DNA from: Peptococcaceae bacterium CEB3
GTDB taxonomy: Bacteria > Bacillota > Desulfitobacteriia > Desulfitobacteriales > Desulfitobacteriaceae
Assembly (NCBI GenBank): GCA_001029295.1
Contig: LDXJ01000046.1
Span: forward strand, 1-64,000
Length of the DNA: 64,000 nucleotides
Reading direction: 5' to 3'
In this document: positions 27,902 to 35,829 of the stretch, one piece after another
How positions within the stretch are numbered: the first letter of the stretch is position 1
How the letters are laid out: the number at the start of each line of letters is the position of its first letter
Notes under the pieces: generated by a model
Seen by the model: only the letters and a program-made list of their open reading frames with translations
What the model was told of the DNA's origin: nothing
Database searches by the model: none
Translations under genes and position numbers: made by a program

Positions 27902-29428
27902 TTAGCTAAGTTCTTCAAATATCGGCACAAGATAGTCATAAGTCCTGTTGAACACCTCATATAGTTTTTGGTACGTTTTCACGCTGTCTTTGTCCGGGAC
28001 AAAAGCAAGCTCGAACTTGAAAAGTTTACCCCCCCGTGAAAAATCCGATAATAATCCGATCCCCACTGCACCTGTTAATGCAGCCCCCAATGATGTCGCT
28101 TCAGCCGGAAACTTACTCTTGTAAATCGGTACTCCATAAATGTCAGCCATAATCTGGCCCCACACAGGGCTCTTCGCCGCCCCACCTATTAACCTCATTT
28201 GGGACACATCTGCTCCCTGAGTCCGAAATGAATCGAGAATCGCCCTCAGGTTAAGCGCTACCCCCTCCATTACTGCCCTAATGAAATGACTTCTGCTATG
28301 CCTAATCGTTAGTCCTATGAAGACTCCACGGGCTTTCGGATTCCACCTCGGACTCCGTTCACCTAGTAAGTAGGGTAGAAACAGCAGATTCTCCGACCCT
28401 GGCGGGACCCGCGCCGCCATATTGTCCATAACGGCATATACACTTACTCCCTGTTTACTCGACACCTCCCGCTCCAAGGTGCACAACTCATCTCTCAGCC
28501 ATTGATACGAAGCTCCTGCTGCTTGCATTGTACCCGTGGGACTGCAGTAATTCGGTATCACATGGACCCAGTTAAATGTACGCATTTTCCCATCAAAAAT
28601 CGGCTTTGACGTTGCTATCCCTATCCATGAAGACGAACCAATGTAGTTATAGGCAATTCCTGGACCAATAGCCCCAGCCCCTGCTGCTGCACACGAACCA
28701 TCACCACCCCCAATTACAACCGGTGTACCTTGAGCTAAACCTGTTGCTTGTCCTGCTTCCGCATTAACGTACCCTATCACAGCGGTGGAAGGATAAGGAA
28801 CTGGTAATTTTTCCTTCGGCAGGTCTATCGCTTGCAGAATCTCTTTCGACCAAACCAAGTTCGTCAAATCAAATAAGTTGGTCCCCGAGGCATCGGAGTA
28901 ATCAGTTACAAAGTTACCTGTCAAACGAAGGGCAATATAGTCTTTCGCCTGTAAGAACTTATACGTCTTTTCGAAAATTTCTGGTTCATTCTCTCGTATC
29001 CACATTATCTTAGCCGCAGAATAAGACGGGCTTACTCTGTGTCCTGTTATCCGGTACATTTTTTCTAAGCCGACTACACGCGCGATGTTTTCCGCCTGTC
29101 CGCTGGCCCTTTGATCAGCCCAAATAATGGCAGGCCGCAAACTCCGGCCATCACTGTCGACTGGGACACAACCCATCATTTGTCCACTAAAGGTAACACA
29201 AGCCACATCTCTAGGCTTACTCCCTGAGGTATGTAGAACCTGATTAGTACCCTCGCATACCGCTTCCCACCAACTATTTGCGTCTTGCTCAGCCCAATTC
29301 CCACTTGCATATGAAACAGGATAGGTAACCAAACCACTTTCCAGTAAAGTCCCATCATCCGGCCGGTAGAGTATCACTTTATTTCCGCTAGTACCTAGAT
29401 CGTAGGCCAATATAACTTGTTTGTTCAC
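27902..29428 (-). CDS. Xylulokinase-like FGGY sugar kinase 2
   Basis: This 508-residue FGGY kinase opens with ILAYDLGTSGNKVILY. It shows TFSGQMMGCVPVD, IWADQRASGQAENIA, KDYIALRLTGNFV, the catalytic aspartate region TDYSDASGTNLF and the late motif MRLIGGAAKSPVWGQIMAD. It is related to but well diverged from kinase 1 at 20595, so it is not a recent duplicate. It is the first gene after the GntR regulator; start is GTG after GGAGGCTTATAG. Confidence 0.88.
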   Translation of the reverse strand: MNKQVILAYDLGTSGNKVILYRPDDGTLLESGLVTYPVSYASGNWAEQDANSWWEAVCEGTNQVLHTSGSKPRDVACVTFSGQMMGCVPVDSDGRSLRPAIIWADQRASGQAENIARVVGLEKMYRITGHRVSPSYSAAKIMWIRENEPEIFEKTYKFLQAKDYIALRLTGNFVTDYSDASGTNLFDLTNLVWSKEILQAIDLPKEKLPVPYPSTAVIGYVNAEAGQATGLAQGTPVVIGGGDGSCAAAGAGAIGPGIAYNYIGSSSWIGIATSKPIFDGKMRTFNWVHVIPNYCSPTGTMQAAGASYQWLRDELCTLEREVSSKQGVSVYAVMDNMAARVPPGSENLLFLPYLLGERSPRWNPKARGVFIGLTIRHSRSHFIRAVMEGVALNLRAILDSFRTQGADVSQMRLIGGAAKSPVWGQIMADIYGVPIYKSKFPAEATSLGAALTGAVGIGLLSDFSRGGKLFKFELAFVPDKDSVKTYQKLYEVFNRTYDYLVPIFEELS

Positions 29429-29719
29429 CTATAAGCCTCCAGTTTCCAAAATACTAGTCTTTCCTAAAATGGGGTGGGAAGAATTATGATGATATACACA
29501 AATGCGGTGTAGTAAGCGGAAATCGCGTCGAAGAAGGGTGAGAAGAATCATATAGCTATATAAGGAAGGTAGTAACTGGATATTCTCCTATTCCGATAAC
29601 ACTATTAGCACTATTTCGAACTGTTAGAATTTTTTAGGCCTCACCCTTTCCTAAACATTTCATTTCTTCATAGCTTATACTTAATATTCCAGGGAACTCA
29701 AATTCTCCTTTTTGAGCAA
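29429..29719. other. Spacer between regulator and kinase 2
   Basis: This AT-rich spacer of about 290 bases contains no ORF of note. The promoter for the catabolic operon could lie here, though the tandem operator-like repeat is on the other side of the regulator gene. Confidence 0.45.
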
Positions 29720-30478
29720 TCAGCCTCCTCTCTTAAGATTAAAAAAGAACTTGTGACAATCACCTCTATATTTTGCTAAAGAAAATTCAATCGGAGTGCC
29801 ATCACCAAGATAAGCAATCGTCTCTAAAAATTGAATAGGAGCACCTTTTTCCACCCTGAGCAAATTAGCTTCATATTCACCAGCAACAGTTGCTTCGAGA
29901 GTTCGATTAGCTTGATATATAGTTAAACCATATTCTTTTTCTAGTGTTTCGTATAAAGAAACCTTTTCCAAATCCCTTTCCAGTAGATTCGGGCACCTAT
30001 CATATGGTAAGTAAGTATTAACAATAACAATAGGCTCCTTGTCTGCAAAACGCAATCTCAGCAGTTGGATAATATTACTTTTAGGTGGCAATCCCAAAGC
30101 CTCGCTGACCTTTGTTTCACTTTCAACCACCTTTGCCATTATTACTTTAGTTGAAGGATTTAATCCTTTCTGACGTATTTTATGATTAAAAGTATCCAAG
30201 CTTATTAAGAAGTCTTGATTTATTTTCGACTTAACAACAAAGGTCCCTTTCGCCTTCATACGATAAAGATAACCTTCATTTACAAGTTCATTAAGCGCTT
30301 GCCTTACTGTGGGCCTACTTATGCCAAATTGATTACATAATTCAACTTCCGTAGGCAAAGGGCTATCAAGGTTAGGATGGCTTTTGATGTACGCAAGTAA
30401 GATCTCCTTAAGTTGGTAATATAATGGGACGGGAATATTCTTATTAAGCTTAAGTGTCACACCATTCACATTTTTCAT
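29720..30478 (-). CDS. GntR-family regulator with UTRA domain
   Basis: This transcription factor of about 252 residues has an N-terminal winged HTH (VPLYYQLKEILLAYI, LPTEVELCNQFGISRPTVRQ, ALNELVNEGYLYRMKAKGTF) and a C-terminal UTRA ligand domain (IIQLLRLRFADKEPIVIVNT, FLETIAYLGDGTPIEFS). HutC-type regulators of this kind sense a sugar or sugar phosphate. It heads the catabolic island and is the natural candidate for its repressor. ATG at 30478 is preceded by TTGGAG. A tandem repeat at 30496-30543 just upstream is a likely self-operator. Confidence 0.88.
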   Translation of the reverse strand: MKNVNGVTLKLNKNIPVPLYYQLKEILLAYIKSHPNLDSPLPTEVELCNQFGISRPTVRQALNELVNEGYLYRMKAKGTFVVKSKINQDFLISLDTFNHKIRQKGLNPSTKVIMAKVVESETKVSEALGLPPKSNIIQLLRLRFADKEPIVIVNTYLPYDRCPNLLERDLEKVSLYETLEKEYGLTIYQANRTLEATVAGEYEANLLRVEKGAPIQFLETIAYLGDGTPIEFSLAKYRGDCHKFFFNLKRGG

Positions 30479-30495
30479 CAACTTTTTACTCCAAC

Positions 30496-30543
30496 AAAGT
30501 ATATTTGTAAGTACAATATAAAGTATGTTTGTAAGTACACTAT
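30496..30543. promoter_or_regulatory. Tandem 24-base candidate GntR operator
   Basis: Two adjacent 24-base units differ at only two positions (30496-30519 and 30520-30543). Each contains TTGTAAGTAC, and the first reads TTGTA-AG-TACAA, an inverted half-site pair. They lie 18 bases upstream of the GntR start, the place expected for autoregulation. Two repressor dimers bound side by side is the simplest reading. Confidence 0.6.
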
Positions 30544-30706
30544 AGCTAAGCGTTTTTAGCCTGTCAACTTCCTCTTTGCGGTCTAAAACCCTTTCCAGGC
30601 GAGGTAGACGCCTAATTTTATGGTCTTACTCCCCTATTCTCACGATCCCGTAGTTTTACAATTTCCTCGTGCGAAGACAAGCCCGCTTGACAGTGCTTGG
30701 CCGAGA

Positions 30707-30784
30707 TCACAGCAACGCCGCTCGGAAAAGTGTTCCGCAAACAGGACAGTAGCGCCATTGCTGAGATTGGCGGGGTGTTGCCAT
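30707..30784 (-). pseudogene. Truncated zinc-ribbon gene, duplicate
   Basis: A 25-codon frame reads MATPRQSQQWRYCPVCGTLF and then stops. It matches the first 24 residues of the zinc-ribbon protein at 37263-37517, including the CPVC pair, but the rest is missing. It lies in the left copy of the 140-base direct repeat and shows that this copy is the broken one. Confidence 0.6.
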
Positions 30785-30853
30785 CGTATTTTCCTTCTTC
30801 TCTCATTCTCTGTGCGATAGTTTCTCCATGGCTCGCGCTTTTTCCTGCTCTGT
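30714..30853. repeat. 140-base direct repeat, left copy
   Basis: The stretch aligns without gaps to 37447-37586 in the same orientation, with about 14 differences in 140 bases. It covers the 3' end of the recombinase gene and the start of a zinc-ribbon gene. The two copies bracket 6.7 kb. Confidence 0.85.
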
Positions 30854-31672
30854 AGGCTTGACATATACTCGCGTCGTATCCAGGCTCTTGTGCCCCAGGA
30901 CCTCCGCCACTATTTCCAGCCCTTCCCCTGTGCTTAGGAGGTTTTTGGCAAACGTGTGCCGCAGTGCGTGCGGATGCAGCTCCGGTAGTTTGGACAAGTA
31001 CGCATACTGGTTAATCACCTGCCGAATGCCGCTGGCCGTGAGCCGTTTGTCTTTGCGCTGGCTGAGGAAAACCGGGCCGCTGGTACGCACGCCTAAGTAG
31101 GTTCACAGGGCTTTGCGCGTATCGCTGTTTAAGGACACCGTCCGGAACTTGCCCCCTTTGCCTTTGCGAACCTTGACGCTTCCCGAACGTTCGTTCAACG
31201 TCAGATCATCAACGTCCAAGGCGGCTACTTCGCTAATGCGTAATCCGGTATCGAGCATGAACGTGACAATGGCAATGTTTCTCTCCTCCCCGTCCCGTTC
31301 CAAGGTACGCATCAGTGCCCTCTGCTCCAGCCGGTCCAGTCCTTGGGGGGCCGGTCTTACTTGTTCCACAGCGTGCGGCATCGCAACATCCTGACCGTGA
31401 AATTTCAGCCAACTCGCTATGGCAATCAAAGAAAGATTGACCGTGTCGGGCATCCGCTTCTTCGCCGTTAAGAGATAGGCTTTGTATTCCCGTAAGTCCG
31501 TCGGGGTGACGCGCTCCGGGGAGAGTGTTTCGCCGTTCGTTTCTTCAAACCATGCGGCAAATCCCAGCACCCGCTGGCGGTATGCGCGTACCGTGTTTTC
31601 GCTTTTGTTCTTCAGGCGAAGATGATTAAGCCACGAATCAAGTCTTTCCTCATCGAAAAGGTTCTGCATCAA
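30803..31672 (-). pseudogene. XerC-like tyrosine recombinase with in-frame TGA
   Basis: The two halves are in one frame and are separated only by TGA at 31103-31105. The N-terminal part holds the SAM-like core-binding domain (LRLKNKSENTVRAYRQRVLG) and the first catalytic arginine (LDTGLRISEVAALDV). The C-terminal part holds HALRHTFAKNLL, LGHKSLDTT and the tyrosine in RVYVKPTEQEK. Read through, the protein is about 289 residues, normal for XerC/XerD relatives. A nonsense mutation is the simplest cause; all catalytic residues remain, so it was lost recently. Confidence 0.82.
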
Positions 31673-31731
31673 ACCTCACTTCTTCCTTCTGTTAAGCCAG
31701 GGTATTGCCCGGTGTTTTTGCCCCTAAAATA

Positions 31732-31888
31732 TTATCTCCTGAGTTTTTCATGCCTTAGCGGCTCCGGCGGCAAAACCCCCATCGGCTGAAGCCCGCTAAG
31801 CGAAAGGGTTTCCTAAAATGAGAATAACACGCCGATCTTAGAAGTCAAGAGATGAGACATATTATTTCCTGAGGTTATCTCCTGAGTT
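31732..31888. repeat. Short repeats upstream of recombinase
   Basis: TTATCTCCTGAGTT occurs at 31732-31745 and 31875-31888, and the variant TTATTTCCTGAGG directly precedes the second copy at 31862-31874. Their place upstream of the recombinase gene could suit recombinase arm or regulator binding sites. No function is proved. Confidence 0.4.
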
Positions 31889-32052
31889 AAACACATTGAG
31901 ACTGAAGAATGTCGGTTTTGAAAATAGTTGACAAACTGATGAATTTATGCTTGCGGAAAACTGCCGGTCGAAGTCACTTCAACCCCGACCGGCTGTTCAT
32001 TTAAAACTATTATTCAGTTTTTTTGTGATAAGCCTGCAACCTATCAAATTCT

Positions 32053-32670
32053 TTAAATCGTTATAAATATTGTGCAGAGTTGTTCCAAAATCGTCTCTGG
32101 TGAATAACCACGCGTCTCTCTTTGAAATGAATAGAAATCTCTGCTTAAAGCCGTTAGCAACATATCCGCTCTAAAGACACTGTTGAAATGGGTCTGCTCA
32201 GTCGCATTCATCTCGTCAAACAGTTCCACAAATAGTTGATGCAATTCGTTAAACAGAGGACTCTGCATTCGGGATCTAAGTGGATTGGTTGACGAGGATT
32301 CCTCGACTCCCATAAGCAATTGTGCTTTTCTTTCTCTAAAACGGATAAATAGGCTGAGAAGTCCTTTTAATCGTTGGCTTGGCGAATCAAAACGGTTTTG
32401 CCCCAGGAAGGTTTCAATATCATTAAACAGTTGATCAACGTTGTCTTTAATTAAATCCAGACATAATTCTCCTTTGCTTCTGTAACGTCGATAAAGGGTT
32501 CCCGGACCGACCTGTGCTTCACTGGCAATTTGATTCATACTAACTTGCTCAACACCATTTTGCTCAAATAACTTAATAGCCGCATTCAATATTCGCTGGC
32601 GATTCACTGTAGCATCACGGCGTTCAGAACGAATTTGGGGTGTTTCTGACCTACTCACTATTCTCATCAC
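32053..32670 (-). CDS. TetR/AcrR-family repressor
   Basis: This 205-residue regulator has a classic TetR N-terminal HTH (RQRILNAAIKLFEQNGVEQV, SMNQIASEAQVGPGTLYRRY, RSKGELCLDLI) and a helical ligand domain. It is divergent from the isochorismatase-MBL-MFS operon, and palindromes between the two genes are its likely operators. Such arrangements usually control drug or metabolite export. Start ATG follows AGGATGTG. Confidence 0.88.
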   Translation of the reverse strand: MMRIVSRSETPQIRSERRDATVNRQRILNAAIKLFEQNGVEQVSMNQIASEAQVGPGTLYRRYRSKGELCLDLIKDNVDQLFNDIETFLGQNRFDSPSQRLKGLLSLFIRFRERKAQLLMGVEESSSTNPLRSRMQSPLFNELHQLFVELFDEMNATEQTHFNSVFRADMLLTALSRDFYSFQRETRGYSPETILEQLCTIFITI

Positions 32671-32693
32671 ATCCTAAAGTTTATTAAGCTCTA

Positions 32694-32741
32694 TTGACAA
32701 ATGGAGAGTTCTCCTGTTATATTATATGGAGAATTCTCCAT
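32694..32741 (+). promoter_or_regulatory. Promoter with two TetR operator palindromes
   Basis: A -35 box TTGACA (32694-32699) is followed after 17 bases by TTATAT, or after 18 by TATATT. ATGGAGAGTTCTCCTG (32701-32716) fills the spacer, and the perfect 16-base palindrome ATGGAGAATTCTCCAT (32726-32741) lies just after the -10 box. They share the core GGAGA-TTCTCC. Bound repressor would block RNA polymerase directly. The rightward operon starts at 32777. Confidence 0.8.
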
Positions 32742-32776
32742 TTATATTAGCATAATGAAAAGGAGTTGTACAGCAC

Positions 32777-33358
32777 ATGCAGAATCATCACAATAAGACC
32801 GCCCTGTTGGTTATGGATATGCAAAATGGCATTGTATCCCGTTTTGCAGAAAATGGGGAAGTACTGCTTACGTTCCAAAAAGCCGTGGAAGCCGCACGCC
32901 GACATTCTTTTCCAGTTATTTTTGTGCGCGTCGCATTTAGCGAGGGTTATCCCGAAATCAATCCTCAAAACAAAGCGTTCTCAGCAATTTCTAAATCTAG
33001 CGGAATGACTGCTTCAGAAATTGCAACACAAATTCACGAATCCGTCCAGCCGAAAACAGACGAACCAATCGTTACAAAGTTTCGAGTTAGCGCGTTCGCT
33101 GGCAGCAACCTCGAAATCATTCTCCGGTCTCGCCAAATTGACACGTTAATCCTAAGTGGAATTGCTACAAGTGGTGTCGTCCTATCAACATTACGGGAAG
33201 CCGCCGATAATGATTATGGTCTAATCGTACTTTCCGACGCCTGTCTGGACGCAGATCCGGAAGTTCACCGGGTATTAATGGAGAAGGTCTTCCCTCGTCA
33301 GGCGGATGTTTTGACAGTGGATAAGTGGATGGCTACTTTGACCGTAGCAAAGCCGTAG
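32777..33358 (+). CDS. Isochorismatase-family hydrolase-like protein
   Basis: This 193-residue Rossmann-like cysteine-hydrolase-superfamily protein keeps the catalytic aspartate (LLVMDMQNGI) and lysine (VTKFRVSAFAGS). The position that carries the nucleophilic cysteine in amidase members reads GIATSGVVLSTLREA, with valine where cysteine is expected. It is therefore not a standard cysteine amidase. Isochorismate hydrolases also lack this cysteine, but the true substrate is unknown. It is the first gene of a TetR-controlled operon with an MFS exporter, suggesting detoxification. Confidence 0.82.
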   Translation: MQNHHNKTALLVMDMQNGIVSRFAENGEVLLTFQKAVEAARRHSFPVIFVRVAFSEGYPEINPQNKAFSAISKSSGMTASEIATQIHESVQPKTDEPIVTKFRVSAFAGSNLEIILRSRQIDTLILSGIATSGVVLSTLREAADNDYGLIVLSDACLDADPEVHRVLMEKVFPRQADVLTVDKWMATLTVAKP

Positions 33359-33454
33359 ATTGGCAAATCACTAAAACAGGTTGCCGTATACATAAACGCC
33401 AAATGCTGTTGTATACGGTAAATATATTGAGAACTATAAAAAGGGGTGGGAAAA

Positions 33455-34108
33455 TTGAAAATCAAATGGTTAGGTCAATCATGTTTTCTGATAACTTCGG
33501 AAAATGGCACAAAAATACTCACTGACCCGTTCAAAAATATGTTGGGTTATAAGTTACCTGAAATTGAAGCGAATATCGTATCTACCAGTCACAATCACAG
33601 CGATCATAATAATATTAATGCAGTCAAAGGCAGCTTTACCCATTTCAACGAACTGGGCACTTTTGCGGTGAATGGTATTGCTATAAAAGGGGTAGCAACA
33701 TTTCATGATAAAGCTTTGGGGACCAAGAGAGGGAAAAACACGGTATATAACTTTAGTATTGATGGAATCAATGTCTGCCACTGCGGCGATCTGGGACATG
33801 TGCTAACAGATACTCAGATTAGCGAAATAGGATCTGTAGACATTCTCCTGCTTCCCGTTGGTGGACGCGCCACCATTGATGCACTGGATGCAGTTCAAGT
33901 CATGAAGCAGCTGAATCCGGCAATTGTGATCCCGATGCATTACCGGACAAAGGCGTTCGGGCTGCTTGGCTTTTTATTTGAAAAGGTCGATAAATTCATC
34001 GCTGCTTCGGGGTTAAAGGCTAAAAAGTGTAGGGAACTGGACATTGATAATGCCAATATAAAAGAATACAAAGAAGATAAAGAGATTGTTATCCTTCCAT
34101 ACGATTGA
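33455..34108 (+). CDS. Metallo-beta-lactamase-fold hydrolase (UlaG-like)
   Basis: This MBL-fold protein of about 217 residues, of the UPF0173/UlaG-like type, carries the metal motif STSHNHSDHNN (HxHxDH). Further metal-site histidines are in VNGIAIKGVATFHD, VCHCGDLGHVL and PMHYRTKAFG. Family members hydrolyse lactones or phosphoesters. The TTG at 33455 is chosen because AAGGGGTGGG ends five bases upstream. It is the middle gene of the TetR-controlled operon, separated from the isochorismatase-like gene by about 95 bases. Confidence 0.8.
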   Translation: MKIKWLGQSCFLITSENGTKILTDPFKNMLGYKLPEIEANIVSTSHNHSDHNNINAVKGSFTHFNELGTFAVNGIAIKGVATFHDKALGTKRGKNTVYNFSIDGINVCHCGDLGHVLTDTQISEIGSVDILLLPVGGRATIDALDAVQVMKQLNPAIVIPMHYRTKAFGLLGFLFEKVDKFIAASGLKAKKCRELDIDNANIKEYKEDKEIVILPYD

Positions 34109-34144
34109 GATCAGACAGCTTTAAACATGAGGGGAGTTATATTC

Positions 34145-35350
34145 ATGCCAATTTGGAAAAGAAATTTATTCGTTTGCTGGTTTGGAATTTTTGTAGCAGC
34201 TGTCGGAATGAGTCAGATTGCTCCGGTATTGCCACTTTATATTCAGCATTTGGGGGTTCATAGTACCTCTTCCATTGCCCAACTTTCCGGCGTTGCTTTT
34301 GGTGTTACCTATTTAATTTCAGCTATTTTCTCACCAATTTGGGGTCATTTTGCCGACAAAGTTGGGCGAAAGCCCATGATTTTACGGGCAAGCCTTGGCA
34401 TGGCATTGGTTATAGGTTGCATGGGGTTTGCGCCGAATGTCTATGTACTGATCGGGTTAAGATTATTGGAGGGTGTTATCACAGGTTTTAGCACTGCTTG
34501 TACTGCATTGATTGCAACTCAGACGGACAAGGAACATGCAGGATATGCTTTAGGCACACTTTCAACAGGAAGTATTGCTGGTTCTTTGCTAGGTCCTATT
34601 ATTGGCGGTTTTATCGAAGAGAACCTTGGTTTTCAACCTGTATTTTTCATAACAGGGGCATTGTTGCTGATTGCGTTTATTTTAACCGCTTTATTTGTCA
34701 AAGAATCTTTTGTCCGTCAGGATAAAAAAGCAAGTAGTATCAAGAAGATATGGGAAGGTGTTCCTGAAAAGAGTTTGACGATTATTCTGCTTGTAACCTT
34801 TTTCATTTTAACTCTAGGGTTGTATTCTATAGAACCCATTGTAACAGTTTACGTCACCCAATTAACCAAAGGTACTGCTCATGTCGCACTGTTGGCTGGA
34901 TTAGCGTTCTCAGCTTCAGGGCTGGCAAACATCATTTCAGCACCGAGATTGGGCAGACTTTCTGATAAAATAGGTGCGTATAAAGTTATTTTAATTGCAC
35001 TCATTGTTGCCGGAATCATTTATATACCACAAGCCTTTGTAAAGAATCCATGGCAATTGATAGGGCTGCGCTTTTTATTGGGATTAGCGATAGCTGGGTT
35101 GAATCCTTCTATTAATACTCTTGTTAAGAAAATTACACCAGACTCGCTTGTAGGTAGAGTTTTTGGCTTTACCATGTCCGCTGGATATCTGGGTGTATTT
35201 GGAGGTTCTGTATTAGGTGGGCAAGTAGCGGCCTATTTAGGCATTAAATTTGTCTTTTTTATTACCAGCGCCTTGTTATTAATAAATGCTATATGGGTGT
35301 ATTTTAAAGTGTATAAAAAACTTTGTTTAACAGAAAAGCCCGCTATTTAA
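34145..35350 (+). CDS. MFS multidrug-type exporter
   Basis: This 401-residue major facilitator protein has about twelve membrane segments. Motif A is clear (GHFADKVGRKPMI), with a second version in the C-terminal half (RLGRLSDKIGAYKV). The antiporter motif region lies near STGSIAGSLLGPIIGG, typical of the 12-TMS drug/proton antiporters. ATG at 34145 follows AGGGGAG; the in-frame ATG at 34127 precedes that site. Under TetR control, it probably exports the inducer or its product. Confidence 0.9.
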   Translation: MPIWKRNLFVCWFGIFVAAVGMSQIAPVLPLYIQHLGVHSTSSIAQLSGVAFGVTYLISAIFSPIWGHFADKVGRKPMILRASLGMALVIGCMGFAPNVYVLIGLRLLEGVITGFSTACTALIATQTDKEHAGYALGTLSTGSIAGSLLGPIIGGFIEENLGFQPVFFITGALLLIAFILTALFVKESFVRQDKKASSIKKIWEGVPEKSLTIILLVTFFILTLGLYSIEPIVTVYVTQLTKGTAHVALLAGLAFSASGLANIISAPRLGRLSDKIGAYKVILIALIVAGIIYIPQAFVKNPWQLIGLRFLLGLAIAGLNPSINTLVKKITPDSLVGRVFGFTMSAGYLGVFGGSVLGGQVAAYLGIKFVFFITSALLLINAIWVYFKVYKKLCLTEKPAI

Positions 35351-35829
35351 TTGAACACATTTTTTCCACCGCTTATCGGTCCACCCTTGTTAAATGCATT
35401 TCATTTCGTTTACCACCCATTTACAAGAGCGTCGGATAGATTTCTCATAAACTGCTTTGATTCCGCAGCAGACTCAAAGATTAATGACCCCGAAAAGAAT
35501 ACGGAGGCCCCTCTCATCTGCCCATCCACCAGATACCACAAATTACCACCCATCTTCCCACAAATTACCTCACCCGACGTTTCCCGTCCACTCGGATGGT
35601 TGCACACCGGAACATGTTTTTCCGCGTATTCACCTGATTTTACCCATAAACATGTTCCCCTGTGCGAGGAACATGTTCCGGCGGACGAGGTTATACGAAA
35701 AAAGCATAACCTCGTCCCATATCTTTCCTTAAAACCACATCTCGCAGTCGTCACTGGAACATCTTGTGATGTGTACCCCATGTCCGCGGAAACACATTCG
35801 CTACCTGTTCCTTTTTCACCGTCAATTTC
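35351..35829. other. Palindrome-rich spacer
   Basis: No gene is firmly supported. A minus-strand frame (35410-35781) has a protein-like end (GGNLWYLVDGQMRGASVFF, LIFESAAESKQFM) but its front half runs through the palindromes and has no ribosome site; it may be a gene fragment. The spacer holds copies of GGAACATGTTCC and a perfect 12-base stem. Confidence 0.4.
35609..35717. promoter_or_regulatory. GGAACATGTTCC palindromes and 12-base stem
   Basis: The perfect palindrome GGAACATGTTCC is at 35668-35679, with close relatives near 35609 (GGAACATGTTTTTCC) and 35648 (AAACATGTTCCC). Next to it GGACGAGGTTAT (35683) pairs with ATAACCTCGTCC (35706) over an 11-base A-rich loop. No T-run follows on either strand. 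This looks like a protein-binding site array or an element end rather than a terminator. Confidence 0.4.

Noticed and set aside
30618-30864. Overlapping short frames near the recombinase end
   Set aside because: They are alternative readings of the 140-base repeat; only the 25-codon zinc-ribbon start is matched by the second copy.
31103-31105. TGA read as tryptophan or selenocysteine in the recombinase
   Set aside because: Other genes in the window end at TGA normally, and no selenocysteine element follows the codon; a nonsense mutation is simpler.
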